Counted from the stretch's first letter, positions 24,376 to 33,378 are shown. The stretch is 64,000 bases of DNA from Maritimibacter alkaliphilus (GCF_019801605.1 NZ_JAHVIT010000002.1:434001-498000); one strand, 5' to 3'. Notes: generated by a model from the sequence alone, not told the origin. Translations and numbers: made by a program.

Positions 24376-25355
24376 GCCTTCACCTGCGTGAAGGGCACAT
24401 CGCCGGTGATCTCGGCCCGCAGGCCCTTGGAGGTGGTGAAGAGGAAGAGCGCATCGCGCCCGCGCCGGCGGGCGAGGGCGGGGCCCGCGACGGGGCCCGC
24501 GGCCATGAGGGCGGTGGCCCAGCCGTCGGCCTCCATCGCCGTTGGGGCGCGCACCGAGACCGAGGCCAGCGGCCCGGCCTCCACCGGCGCGTGGCGGGTC
24601 GGGTCGATGATGTGGCTGTAGACATGACCGGCGAGCCGCAGGCTCTGCCGCGCGGTGCCCGATGTGGCGATCGCGCCCTCGCGCAGCGGCAGCAGCCCGG
24701 CGAGGCCGCCATGGCCGGGCACCGGATGCTCCACCCCGGCGGTCCAGTCGCGTCCCGTGGGGTGCCGCCCGCCGGCGAGAAGCTCGCCGCCGATCTCGAT
24801 CAGGTGGTCGCCAAGGCCCGCCGCGCGCAACTGCCCGGCGAGGACGTCCAGCGCCCGCCCCTTGGCGATTCCGCAGAGATCCAGCGTCAGCCCCGCGTCC
24901 GGGCGGCGCAGGGTGTCCCCGTCCAGCGTCAGGTCCTGCCACCGGCTTTCGCCGCCCCGGATCGGGCCGAAGCCCCAGCGGGCCACCAGCGGCCCCACGG
25001 TGGGGTCGAAATGGCCGTCGCTCTCCCGCGCGAGCGAGAGGGCGGCACGGGTGACACGGGCCATCTCGGCCGGAAGCGGCGTCACGCCTGCCGGCGCCCG
25101 GTTCAGCCGGCTGAGGGCGGTGTCGGGCTTCCACGGCGACATCTGTCGGTCGATGGCCTCCAGAGCCGCCGTGAGGCGCCCGTGGAGCGCCGTGCGGTCC
25201 ACCGGGGCGTCCGGCAGCACAACGCGCCACGTCGTGCCGTAGGCGGCGCCCTGAAGCGCCTGCGTGGGGCTGGCCGCATGGAGCAGCCCGGGGGCGGCGA
25301 GGGTCGCCCCTGTGAGGGCAAGGAAACGGCGGCGGTCGATCCGGCGGTGCGTCAT
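24372..25355 (-). CDS. apbE: FAD:protein FMN transferase ApbE
   Basis: 327 residues. A twin-arginine-like signal (RRIDRRRFLALTGATLAAPG) directs export. ApbE motifs are visible: MSPWKPDTALSRLN, LDLCGIAKGRALD, LIEIGGELLAGG and a YSHIIDPTRHAP segment. ApbE attaches FMN from FAD to threonine in SGAT-type motifs of NqrB and NqrC outside the membrane, using magnesium. The ATG at 25355 has GGAG eight bases upstream and lies one base after the nqrF stop; an upstream in-frame start would overlap nqrF. Confidence 0.93.
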   Translation of the reverse strand: MTHRRIDRRRFLALTGATLAAPGLLHAASPTQALQGAAYGTTWRVVLPDAPVDRTALHGRLTAALEAIDRQMSPWKPDTALSRLNRAPAGVTPLPAEMARVTRAALSLARESDGHFDPTVGPLVARWGFGPIRGGESRWQDLTLDGDTLRRPDAGLTLDLCGIAKGRALDVLAGQLRAAGLGDHLIEIGGELLAGGRHPTGRDWTAGVEHPVPGHGGLAGLLPLREGAIATSGTARQSLRLAGHVYSHIIDPTRHAPVEAGPLASVSVRAPTAMEADGWATALMAAGPVAGPALARRRGRDALFLFTTSKGLRAEITGDVPFTQVKA

Positions 25356-25356
25356 G

Positions 25357-26592
25357 TCAGGCTCCGAAATCGTCATTGTAGATTCGGTGGCGTTCGACCC
25401 CGAAGCGCATCAGCGTCGCGATCACCGCCGAGATCATCATCGGCGGGCCACAGAGGTAGTATTCGCAGGCATTGGGCGCGGGGTGGTCGCGCAGGGCATC
25501 GGCCACCCGCTCGTGGATGAAGCCGGTGGCCCCGGTCCATCGGTCGCCCGGCGCGGGATCCGAGAGGGCGGGCGTCCAGCGGAAGTTCGGATGCGCCGCC
25601 GCGATGGCGTCGAACTCCTCGGTGTAGAAGAGGTCGATCGCCGAGCGTGCGCCGTAGAAATAGCGCATCTTGCGCGGGGCGCCCTTGCTCTCCTGTTCCC
25701 GGCCCACCTGTTCGTGGATCATCGCCCGCAGCGGGGCCATGCCGACACCGCCGCCGATCAGGATCATCTCTGCCTGCGTGTCCTGCACCCGGAATTCGCC
25801 GAAGGGGCCGGAGATCGCCAGCGGATCGCCCGGTTTGAGCGCGAAGAGGTAGGAGGAGACGAGGCCGGGCGGGATCTCGCCCTCGGCGCCCGCGGGCGGC
25901 ACGGCGAGGCGGATGTTGAACACCGCGCGGCCCACGTCCTCGGGGCGCGAGGCGATGGAATAGGCGCGCGTCACCGGCGCGGCGGAGCGGGCGGAGAGAT
26001 CGCGCCAGCCCGCGTCCTCCCATGTTTCCGCAAAGCGTTCGGACACCTCGATATCGCGGAATGACAGCCGATAGGCCGGGGCGGTCAGCTGCATGAAGTA
26101 GCCCGCGTGGAAGTCCATCTTCTGTCCTTCCGGCAGGTCGAGGACCAGCTCGCGGATCAGCGGGGCCAGCATCCGGTTGGAGCGGACCGTGGCCTGCATC
26201 GTCTCGGCCGACAGCAGGTCGGGCGCCACCTCGACATTGACCGGGCCCTTCAGCGTCACCTGGCAGGCCAGCCGCATCCCCGCCTTGCGGTCCCGGGCCG
26301 AGAGCAGCCCGCGTTCCGCGGCCAGCGCCTCACCCGCGCCGGGGCCGGTGGCGGTGACCCGGCAGAGCCCGCAGGTGCCCTTGCCGCCACAGCCGGCCGG
26401 GATGGCAAAGCCCGCGCCCTGCAGGCAGGAGAGCAGCGTCTCGCCGCTCTGCACCTCGATCTCCTGCGTGCCGTTCAGGGTGATCGTGGCGGCGCCCTGC
26501 GGCAGAAGCCGCGCGCGGGCAAAGAGCAGCGCCGCGGTCAGCGCCAGCACGAGGGCGAGGATGATCAGCGTGCCGAGGGCGATCTCGATCAT
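25357..26592 (-). CDS. nqrF: Na+-translocating NADH-quinone reductase subunit F
   Basis: 411 residues. One N-terminal membrane helix (5-27) is followed by a 2Fe-2S ferredoxin domain with ligands cysteine 68, 74, 77 and 110 (GCGGKGTCGLC ... LACQ). An FAD domain (RAYSIAS) and NADH domain (GGGVGMAPLRAM, YYLCGPPMM) follow. NqrF accepts electrons from NADH and starts the electron path of the sodium pump. All expected residues are present. It overlaps nqrE by four bases. Confidence 0.96.
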   Translation of the reverse strand: MIEIALGTLIILALVLALTAALLFARARLLPQGAATITLNGTQEIEVQSGETLLSCLQGAGFAIPAGCGGKGTCGLCRVTATGPGAGEALAAERGLLSARDRKAGMRLACQVTLKGPVNVEVAPDLLSAETMQATVRSNRMLAPLIRELVLDLPEGQKMDFHAGYFMQLTAPAYRLSFRDIEVSERFAETWEDAGWRDLSARSAAPVTRAYSIASRPEDVGRAVFNIRLAVPPAGAEGEIPPGLVSSYLFALKPGDPLAISGPFGEFRVQDTQAEMILIGGGVGMAPLRAMIHEQVGREQESKGAPRKMRYFYGARSAIDLFYTEEFDAIAAAHPNFRWTPALSDPAPGDRWTGATGFIHERVADALRDHPAPNACEYYLCGPPMMISAVIATLMRFGVERHRIYNDDFGA

Positions 26593-27200
26593 GGGGCCCC
26601 CATCTGCGAGAAGGAGGCAAAGCCCAGCGACATCATCCCGGCCAGCAGGAAGGTGATCCCGAGGCCGCGCAGACCGGCGGGAAGATCGGCATAGGCGAGC
26701 CGCGTGCGCACCGCCGCCAGCATCGCCACGGCAAGTGCGAAGCCCACGCCGCTGCCGAGGCCGAAGACCAGCGCCTCGGGCGTGTCATAGCGCCGTTCCA
26801 CCATGAAGAGCGACCCGCCGAGGATCGCGCATTGCACCGTCAGCAGCGGCAGGAACACCCCGAGGCTGGCATGAACGGAGGGGGCGAAGCGTTCCAGCAG
26901 CATCTCCAGCATCTGCACGGTGCCCGCGATCAGCCCGATGAAGGCGATCAGGTTGAGGTAGGAGAGGTCGATCTCGGGCATCCCGGCCCAGCTCCACGCG
27001 CCCGGCGCAAGGACGGCGGTATAGATCAGCTGGTTCAGCGGCACCGTGATCCCCATGACGGCGATCATGGCAAGGCCGAGGCCGATGGCGCTCTCCAGCC
27101 GCCGCGACAGGGCGAGGAAGGTGCAGAGCCCGAGGAAGAAGGTCAGCGGCATGTTCTCGACGAAGATCGCGCGGACGAAGAGCGTGGCGAGGTCCTGCAT
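26589..27200 (-). CDS. nqrE: Na+-translocating NADH-quinone reductase subunit E
   Basis: 203 residues with six predicted helices. The paired helix cysteines that share an iron centre with NqrD are present (FFLGLCTFLAL and LLTVQCAILGG). NqrE and NqrD are related inverted membrane subunits near the centre of the complex. The start is the ATG at 27200, overlapping the nqrD stop by one base. Confidence 0.95.
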   Translation of the reverse strand: MQDLATLFVRAIFVENMPLTFFLGLCTFLALSRRLESAIGLGLAMIAVMGITVPLNQLIYTAVLAPGAWSWAGMPEIDLSYLNLIAFIGLIAGTVQMLEMLLERFAPSVHASLGVFLPLLTVQCAILGGSLFMVERRYDTPEALVFGLGSGVGFALAVAMLAAVRTRLAYADLPAGLRGLGITFLLAGMMSLGFASFSQMGAP

Positions 27201-27862
27201 CAGCGGCCCTCCGGCACGTCGGGGGGGAGCGTCTCGGGCGGTTCGGCCTGGTCGGGCAGGGCGCTGCGCAGCGCCCAGACGAGGCCGCCCAGCAGGAAGA
27301 AGGCCGAGGGCGCCAGCCGCATCAGGTTGAGAGGTGTGAACCAGCCGCCCTCCTCCGCCAGCGGCAGCACCGTCAGGCCGAAGAGCGTGCCCGCCCCGAA
27401 GAGCTCGCGGATCGCGCCGATGACGATCAGCACGGCGGAATAGCCCAGCCCGTTGCCAAGCGCATCGACCATCGCCGGCAGCGGCGGGTTCTGGCGGGCA
27501 AAACTCTCGGTCCGGCCCAGCACGATGCAATTCGTGGTGATCAGCCCGACGAAGACCGAGAGCCGCAGCGAGATCTCGAAGAACCACGCCTGCAGGATCT
27601 GGTCGATGACGATGACCATCGAGGCGACGATCACGATCTGCACGATCAGGCGGATTGCGTTGGGAATGTGGCGTCGGATCAGGCTGACCACCGCCGCCGA
27701 GAGGACCAGCACCACCGTCAGGGACACCGCCATGGTCACGGCCGTGTCGAGCGATGTGGTCACCGCAAGCGCCGAGCAGATGCCGAGGATCTGCACCGTG
27801 ACCGGGTTGCCCTCGACCAGCGGGCCCTTGAGCGTGCGCAGGAGAGCCGGGCGCGGGGGCAT
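27200..27862 (-). CDS. nqrD: Na+-translocating NADH-quinone reductase subunit D
   Basis: 220 residues, six predicted helices, with LKGPLVEGNPVTVQILGICSALAVT at the N-terminus and GLITTNCIVLGRTESFA in the middle. The two cysteines of the iron site are both kept. A proline/glutamate-rich tail ends the protein. Start and stop each overlap a neighbour by one base. Confidence 0.95.
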   Translation of the reverse strand: MPPRPALLRTLKGPLVEGNPVTVQILGICSALAVTTSLDTAVTMAVSLTVVLVLSAAVVSLIRRHIPNAIRLIVQIVIVASMVIVIDQILQAWFFEISLRLSVFVGLITTNCIVLGRTESFARQNPPLPAMVDALGNGLGYSAVLIVIGAIRELFGAGTLFGLTVLPLAEEGGWFTPLNLMRLAPSAFFLLGGLVWALRSALPDQAEPPETLPPDVPEGR

Positions 27863-28662
27863 CAGAACTCTCCCCGCTTCACCGCGTCGATCAGCGGGCC
27901 ATAGCCCTCCGGCCCCAGCCAGAACCGCACCATCCGCGTGACGGCGGTGCTGGTGCGCGTGGCGCCGGTGATCCCGTCGACCTCGTAGTCGGTGGTGGCC
28001 GGGCCGCGGGCGACGGCAAAGCGCATCTCGCCACGGTCGTCTCGGAACCTCGTGCCGGCAAAGCCCTGCTGCCACGCGGCCTCCTCGATCCGGGCGCCGA
28101 GGCCGGGGGTCTCGGACTGGCCGGTGACGGTGAGGCCCGCGATGGTCTCCATGTCGCCGTTGATCGCGATCATCGCCTCGATCGGCCCGTTGTAGCCCGC
28201 GCCCGCGATCGGCAGCACCATCAGCTTCACCGCCGCGCCGTCGCGCAGCAGGTAGACCTGCGCGTAGTCGGGCCGCGTGCCGATCCCGGCGAGGTCCTGT
28301 TCCGGGCTCAGCGCGGTCCAGTTCCCGGTGTCGAGCAGCGCCGTCTCCAGCGTCTCGGGCGTGATCTCCTGCGCGGCGCGACCTTCGGGCAGGTCGATCA
28401 CCACGGTGGAGAGCTGCGCGCTTTCGCTGCTGCTCAGCAGGGCGGTCATGCCGGGAATGGCCGAGAGCAGCGCCTCCAGCCGGAGTTGCGTTTCCGCCGC
28501 GCGGTTGGCGGTCTGGATCGGGCGCAGCAACACGGTGGCCCCGCTGACCAGCAGGGTGCAGACAAGCGCCGTGGCGAAGGCCACGAAGAGCGTCTTTCCC
28601 CGGCTCTCGTTCGGCAGGGCCAGCAGGCGTTTCCACGGGTTCGTCGGGGTCTGGTCAGCCAT
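27862..28662 (-). CDS. nqrC: Na+-translocating NADH-quinone reductase subunit C
   Basis: 266 residues. One N-terminal membrane helix (about 25-46) and a large periplasmic domain ending in the FMN attachment motif ITGATRTSTAV, with threonine 235 as the expected phosphodiester acceptor. The SETPGLGARIEE segment is typical of NqrC/RnfG. NqrC carries covalent FMN added by ApbE. This site is intact here, in contrast to the one in NqrB. Overlap with nqrB is eight bases. Confidence 0.95.
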   Translation of the reverse strand: MADQTPTNPWKRLLALPNESRGKTLFVAFATALVCTLLVSGATVLLRPIQTANRAAETQLRLEALLSAIPGMTALLSSSESAQLSTVVIDLPEGRAAQEITPETLETALLDTGNWTALSPEQDLAGIGTRPDYAQVYLLRDGAAVKLMVLPIAGAGYNGPIEAMIAINGDMETIAGLTVTGQSETPGLGARIEEAAWQQGFAGTRFRDDRGEMRFAVARGPATTDYEVDGITGATRTSTAVTRMVRFWLGPEGYGPLIDAVKRGEF

Positions 28663-29431
28663 GTCGTCTGTTCCGTCTCCGCAGCCAGAGGGCGATGGAT
28701 ATCTCGTCGAAAAGCGGCGCCGCGAGGGAGGCGAGCAGCGCTGCCGAGACCGCGATCTGCACCGGCGCGGCGTCCTGCCAGAAGGCGAGGAAGAGCACGC
28801 AGAGCCCGCCGTAGAGGGCGCCGTTCAGCCAGCGGCCAAGCGGCGTGGTTGCGCTGGCCACCGGGTCCGCCACCAGCAGCGCCAGCCCGACGCAGAGTGC
28901 GGGCATCGCCCCCCCGAAAGGCAGCCCCGCGAGGGCGGCGAGCCCGAGGGTGCCGAGCGCGCCCAGAACCACCGGCCCCGGCAGCACGCCGAAGGCGAGG
29001 CCGATGGCCAGCATCGCCCACGAGGCCCAGCCAAGCTGCACGGCCAGGTCGGGCCAGGGGGCCGCCGGGAAGCCGAAGCCCATGAAGGCCAGCGTCACCG
29101 TCGCGGGGTTCAGGACGTTGCGCCCCCAGCCGCCGAAGGCCAGTTCCGCCACGATCACCCCGAAGGAGGTGGACAGCAGCAGCGCCACCGGCCCCAGCTC
29201 CCCGGGTGCGAGAACCGCAAGGGCCAATGCGGTCAGCGCGCCCGCGAGCGAGGGAGGCTGGGCCCGGGCCAGCATCCAGACCAGGTGCCAGACCCCCGCC
29301 GTCACGAGGAAGACCGCCAGCCGCAGCAGCCCGAAGGGCCCGTCGAGCACCAGCCACGTCAGCGCCAGCGGCAGGGCGGCGATCAGCAGCAGTGCGGCCA
29401 CGGTCTCGCGGTCCCAGAGCCCCCGGTTCAT
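28655..29431 (-). CDS. nqrB: Short Na+-NQR subunit B lacking the SGAT flavin motif
   Basis: 258 residues against about 400-415 in Vibrio NqrB. Helices around FGVIVAELAFGGWGRNVLNPAT (about 90-111) and LVADPVASATTPLGRWLNG (about 186-204) and the C-terminal APLFDE match NqrB/RnfD. However, the N-terminal cytoplasmic region and the segment after the NPA motif that normally contains DG(F/Y)SGAT are absent: no SGAT or TGAT occurs anywhere in the protein. The gene is not visibly frameshifted, since its start overlaps nqrA by four bases (ATGA) and its stop overlaps nqrC. It is therefore a genuine short form; how it handles FMN and riboflavin is unknown. Confidence 0.85.
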   Translation of the reverse strand: MNRGLWDRETVAALLLIAALPLALTWLVLDGPFGLLRLAVFLVTAGVWHLVWMLARAQPPSLAGALTALALAVLAPGELGPVALLLSTSFGVIVAELAFGGWGRNVLNPATVTLAFMGFGFPAAPWPDLAVQLGWASWAMLAIGLAFGVLPGPVVLGALGTLGLAALAGLPFGGAMPALCVGLALLVADPVASATTPLGRWLNGALYGGLCVLFLAFWQDAAPVQIAVSAALLASLAAPLFDEISIALWLRRRNRRHG

Positions 29432-30702
29432 GCGGCCTCCTCCTCGGCCATCCGCGCCAGCAGGGCAGCGAGAAGCGCCGAGAGCCGCGGCTCGGCCCCG
29501 GTGACGTAATCGGCAAGCGCAAGGTCCTCTGGCAGGAGCGAGAGCACACCCAACGTCTGGGCCGTCTCCGCGTCCCCGCTGGCGATGGCCCGCAGCAGCG
29601 CCACGGCGGGCAGGGCGCCGCCCATGCTCTGCTCCAGCGCGGCGGTGGGGATCAGGGGCAGGGGCCGGGCCGCATGGCTCAGGGCTGAGAGGAACCAGTG
29701 CCCGCGCCCATGCGACGGATGGTACGCCGTGATCGTCGCCTGCCGGTCGGTGCCAAGCAGCCAGCGGGCGGGGCGGCCCTCCAGCAGGGAGCCGGAGAGG
29801 ATGGTGTTCTGCCCGGGCCGGACATGACCCTGGCAGAGTCCGCGCAGGTCGGCCCAGGGCTGACACCGGACCAGCCGCGTCTCGCGCAGCCCGGTGCCGG
29901 TGAGCGAAACGAGCCGCGTCTCGGGCAGCAGCCCGGTGTCGAGCAGGGCCCCGATGGCGGCCACGTCCTCGGCGGCAATGTCCCAGACCGGGCGGTCCGG
30001 CGTTGCGGGGCGCTGGGCGTGGATATGGAGCCCGGCCAGCCCCCAGGGATGCAGCGGCGCGGCGGGCAGCAGGCGGATGCGCGGGCCGGGGCCCTGCACG
30101 GGCGCGGCGCCCTCGCGGTGGCAGAGGAAGATCGGGCCCTCCGTCTGGGCCGTCAGCGCGGCCAGCGCGGCGAGGCCGGAGGCGAAATGGGCCTCCTGCC
30201 CGTCGAGCGCGCGCCGCGGATCGGGCGCGCCGGGGCGGGTGTCGAGGGCCATAACGAAGATCGCCGCGGGCGGCCGCGCCGGATCGGCCAGCCCGCCGAA
30301 GGGGCGCGCCCGCAGCAACTGCCACAGTCCCGCCGCGCGCAGGTGTTCCGTCAGGGTCTGCAGATCGCGCTGATCGAGGGGCAGGGGGCTGCGCTCGTAC
30401 CGGCCCGCGCCGGGTTCGTGAAACAGCGTCACCTGCCGCAGCCGGCGCGCGCTGTCGATGTCGAGCCGCGCCACCCGCCCGGCCATGGGCGCGCAGGTGA
30501 TCAGCCCGTCGTGGCGCAGGTCGCGGAACAGCGGCTGGCCCTGCGCGACGGTTTCGCCTTCGAGCGCGAGCGCCTCGACCCGCAGGTCGCCGGTGGCGGG
30601 AATGACGAGGCTGGCCTCCTCGGTGATCTGGCGGTCGATTGTTCCGCCGGGCTGCGGCCCGGGGACGGAAATGCTCAATCCTTTTCGCCAGATACGCGAC
30701 AT
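29428..30702 (-). CDS. nqrA: Na+-translocating NADH-quinone reductase subunit A
   Basis: 424 residues, soluble. The N-terminus KGLSISVPGPQPGG and the lipoyl/barrel-like CAPMAGRVARLDID region fit NqrA, as do GLAGLHIH and the YVTGAEP C-terminal part. NqrA is the cytoplasmic subunit associated with quinone binding. It is the first gene of the operon; GGAGG lies eight bases before the ATG. It faces the pentaheme cytochrome gene across 153 bases. Confidence 0.93.
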   Translation of the reverse strand: MSRIWRKGLSISVPGPQPGGTIDRQITEEASLVIPATGDLRVEALALEGETVAQGQPLFRDLRHDGLITCAPMAGRVARLDIDSARRLRQVTLFHEPGAGRYERSPLPLDQRDLQTLTEHLRAAGLWQLLRARPFGGLADPARPPAAIFVMALDTRPGAPDPRRALDGQEAHFASGLAALAALTAQTEGPIFLCHREGAAPVQGPGPRIRLLPAAPLHPWGLAGLHIHAQRPATPDRPVWDIAAEDVAAIGALLDTGLLPETRLVSLTGTGLRETRLVRCQPWADLRGLCQGHVRPGQNTILSGSLLEGRPARWLLGTDRQATITAYHPSHGRGHWFLSALSHAARPLPLIPTAALEQSMGGALPAVALLRAIASGDAETAQTLGVLSLLPEDLALADYVTGAEPRLSALLAALLARMAEEEAA

Positions 30703-30855
30703 TCCATTCGCCTCCGTGATTGGAGCAACATTGGCGGGGCTTTGCCGGAGTTAAAAGAAGTATCTGAGATGCAAGTTGAATTGCGCAATATCGAATGCAA
30801 GCATTGCGGTATTCCGCCGAATTCGCCCCGCTGATTTCAAAGAAAGACAGCTGCC
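30703..30855. promoter_or_regulatory. Divergent control region between nqrA and the pentaheme cytochrome
   Basis: This 153-base, comparatively AT-rich gap must hold both promoters. A near-palindromic hairpin spans 30787-30813 (AATATCGAATGC, AA, GCATTGCGGTATT, one bulged base), about 45 bases before the cytochrome ATG. A TTGCGCAA palindrome lies at 30781-30788. I do not recognise the regulator; the sites do not fit an FNR box (TTGAT-N4-ATCAA). Confidence 0.5.
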
Positions 30856-32022
30856 ATGTTCCGTCGTCTCCCGGTTTCCAAGTTGCTTGCCCTGTCCATT
30901 GCCGCCGGAGGGATCGCGCTGGCGAGCCTTGCGGCGGCGCAGGACACGGGGCCGTCGGATCCCCCGGTCGGGACCTACGTGCTTCCGCCGAGCGGGCCCT
31001 TTTCGCCGGACAAGGTGCAGATCCCCAACATGCGGGCGATTTCCTCTTGGATCCGCTCGGGCCACGCGGATGCCTCGGGCGAGGCCTTCAGCCACTGGGA
31101 CGGGGAGGGCAGCATCCCGCCGGTTTGCTCCACCTGCCATTCCGGCCCCGGCTTCCGCAGCTTCCACGGGCTCGACGGCTCCGAACCGGGCCTGCCGGCC
31201 GAGCCGGTGCCGACCGGATCGGTGGTGGATTGTGCCACCTGCCACGATCCGAATCTGTCCGACATCACCGAGATCACCCTGCCCTCCGCCGTGGTGCACC
31301 CGGTGAGCACCTCGGATGCCGCCTGCACCACCTGCCATCAGGGCCGCGCGGCCGGGGCCTCGGTGACCAAGGCGGTCGGCGACAAGGCCGAGGACACCCC
31401 TGATCCGGAGCTGGGTTTCGTCAATCCGCACTACGCGCTTGCCGCCGTCTCGATGCTGGGCGGCTATGGGGCGGGCGGCTACCAGTACCCGGGCAAGACC
31501 TACACGGGCCGTTTCCTGCACGCCAAGCCGGTGTCGACCTGCCTGTCGTGCCACGATCCCCACAGCCTCGAGGTGGCGCAGGACACCTGCCTGACCTGCC
31601 ACCAGACCGGCGATCCGAAGGCGATCCGCATCTCGCGGCAGAGCTATGACGGCAGCGGCGATGTCACCAAGGGGATCGCCGCCGATATCGGCAGCCTCTC
31701 GGATCAGCTGATGGTCGAGATCAAGGCCTATGCGGCGCAGGTCGCGGGCGTGGCGATCATCTATGACGGTGGCCATTATCCCTATTTCTTCGCCGATGCG
31801 AATGGCGACGGGCTGGCCGATCAGGCCGATGGCCGCGGCGTGGCCTACAAGAGTTGGACCCCGCGGCTGCTCAAGGCGGCCTACAACTGGAAATTCGTAA
31901 GCTCCGATCATGGCATCCACGTGCACAATCCGCATTACGCGCTGGAGTTGCTCTACGATTCCGCGGAATCGCTGTCCGGGCCTGCCGGCACGGATTTCGA
32001 GGCGCTGAATTACCTGCGCTGA
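30856..32022 (+). CDS. Exported pentaheme c-type cytochrome
   Basis: 388 residues. A signal peptide (about 1-29, ending SLAAAQ) is followed by five CxxCH heme-binding motifs at residues 91, 126, 157, 229 and 245 (CSTCH, CATCH, CTTCH, CLSCH, CLTCH). Several spaced histidines (for example SGHAD, VVHP, NPHYA, FLHAK) could be distal ligands. The C-terminal third has no heme motif and contains a second NPHYALE-like repeat of an earlier NPHYALA. The protein is probably a periplasmic electron carrier. I cannot assign a known enzyme. Divergence from nqrA suggests shared control with the sodium-pumping NADH dehydrogenase. Confidence 0.85.
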   Translation: MFRRLPVSKLLALSIAAGGIALASLAAAQDTGPSDPPVGTYVLPPSGPFSPDKVQIPNMRAISSWIRSGHADASGEAFSHWDGEGSIPPVCSTCHSGPGFRSFHGLDGSEPGLPAEPVPTGSVVDCATCHDPNLSDITEITLPSAVVHPVSTSDAACTTCHQGRAAGASVTKAVGDKAEDTPDPELGFVNPHYALAAVSMLGGYGAGGYQYPGKTYTGRFLHAKPVSTCLSCHDPHSLEVAQDTCLTCHQTGDPKAIRISRQSYDGSGDVTKGIAADIGSLSDQLMVEIKAYAAQVAGVAIIYDGGHYPYFFADANGDGLADQADGRGVAYKSWTPRLLKAAYNWKFVSSDHGIHVHNPHYALELLYDSAESLSGPAGTDFEALNYLR

Positions 32023-32086
32023 TCTGGCGTGGATCGGGCGATGAGCGCGCCCTGACCCGGGCTGGGGCGCCCGGCCTGCCGGCGGC

Positions 32087-33154
32087 TCAGACGTCCTCTT
32101 CCACGTCGTTCTCGTCCACGTCGTTCGACAGCAGGACGGCGAGGAACCGTGTCTGGTCGAACCCGCCAAGGACGATCGTAATGACCGAGGTCAGCGGCAC
32201 CGAGAGGATCGCCCCCGGCACGCCCCAGATCGCCGCCCAGACGGCGAGGGCGACCAGCACCACGAAGGGCGAGAGGTTCACCTGCCGCCCGATCCAGCGC
32301 GGTTCGAGGTAGTTGCCCACGAAGGTCTGCGCGGTGACCAGCAGCGCCAGCAGCGTGATCGTGTAGGAGATCGAGGCGAACTGCGCCAGCGACAGCAGTA
32401 CCGGCAGCGCCACGGCGATGTAGGAGCCGACGTAGGGGATGTAGTTCAGTGTCGCGATGGTCAGCGCCCAGAACAGGGCGAAATCCACCCCCATCAGCCT
32501 GAGGATCGCGTAGGACATGACGCCGAGCACGATGTTGATCAGGGTCTTGATGCTGAGGTATTCGCTGATGCGCCGGTTGATGTCGTGCAGCAGGTGCATG
32601 GTCTTGTCCGACACGCGCTCATCCCCGAGGGCGACGCGGATCTTGCGCTCCAGCGTGTCCTTCTCGGAAATCAGGAAGATGGCGTAGATCGTCACCACGA
32701 AGATCGTGGCCCCCAGCGAGGTGAAACCGCCCAGAACCCCCAGCACGAGGGACTGCAGGTCGATCCGGGCGAGGGTGAAGGCCTCGATCTCGTCCCAGAT
32801 CCTCTGGGCCTCCACGTCGAAGAGCCGCGCCACGTCATCCAGCAGCTTGATCAGGTTGGTCTGGTAGGTGGGGGCGGCGGCGGCGATGTCGCGCACGGTG
32901 CCGTCGATGACCATGGTGATCGCGAAGACGCAGAGCACGCAGACCAGCAGCACGAGCACCCGGATCAGCACGTGGGGCAGGCGCCGCAGACCGGGCAGGG
33001 AGGCCAGCAGGTTGGCAATGGCCGTCACCACGTAGACGGCGATCACCGCGGTGACGATGGGCAGCAGGATCGCGCGCCCGACGACGAGGATCCAGGTGAT
33101 CGAGATTGTCAGCAGAAGCGACAGCACGAGGTTGAGAAGAGGAGTGTTTTTCAT
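32087..33154 (-). CDS. AI-2E family permease
   Basis: 355 residues with about eight hydrophobic segments in the AI-2E/YdiK/PerM pattern. The conserved IATLNYIPYVGSYIAVALPVLL and GNYLEPRWIGRQVNLSPFVVLVALAVW blocks are diagnostic. The name comes from TqsA, linked to autoinducer-2 export, but other members are sodium/proton antiporters or unassigned. The ATG at 33154 starts the hydrophobic N-terminus; one nine codons upstream is possible. The C-terminal tail is acidic (NDVDENDVEEDV). It converges with the cytochrome gene. Confidence 0.85.
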   Translation of the reverse strand: MKNTPLLNLVLSLLLTISITWILVVGRAILLPIVTAVIAVYVVTAIANLLASLPGLRRLPHVLIRVLVLLVCVLCVFAITMVIDGTVRDIAAAAPTYQTNLIKLLDDVARLFDVEAQRIWDEIEAFTLARIDLQSLVLGVLGGFTSLGATIFVVTIYAIFLISEKDTLERKIRVALGDERVSDKTMHLLHDINRRISEYLSIKTLINIVLGVMSYAILRLMGVDFALFWALTIATLNYIPYVGSYIAVALPVLLSLAQFASISYTITLLALLVTAQTFVGNYLEPRWIGRQVNLSPFVVLVALAVWAAIWGVPGAILSVPLTSVITIVLGGFDQTRFLAVLLSNDVDENDVEEDV

Positions 33155-33378
33155 GGCCCTGCGCGGTTGCTGCGGCTGCATGGCAAGCCTGCGGGCAATC
33201 CGCCGACCGGTCAAGGGAAGAGCCCGCGGCCGGGTCTTCTTCGACGGAACGGAAGACCGATCGGGTGGCGACCAGAAGACGGAACGGAAGGCGGCCCGGG
33301 CAACATCAGCCGTCAGGAGAGGTCCGCGCGCCCTCCATTGAAACGGGGCGGATAGACGCGCGGGCGGGCACGGGACGA

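Noticed and set aside
28655..29431. nqrB as a broken or frameshifted gene
   Set aside because: Its start overlaps nqrA by four bases, its stop overlaps nqrC by eight, and the frame is continuous with conserved NqrB blocks at both ends, so it looks like an intact short form.
30703..30855. FNR-type box controlling nqr and the cytochrome
   Set aside because: The best candidate, TTGAATTGCGCAAT, does not have the TTGAT-N4-ATCAA symmetry.
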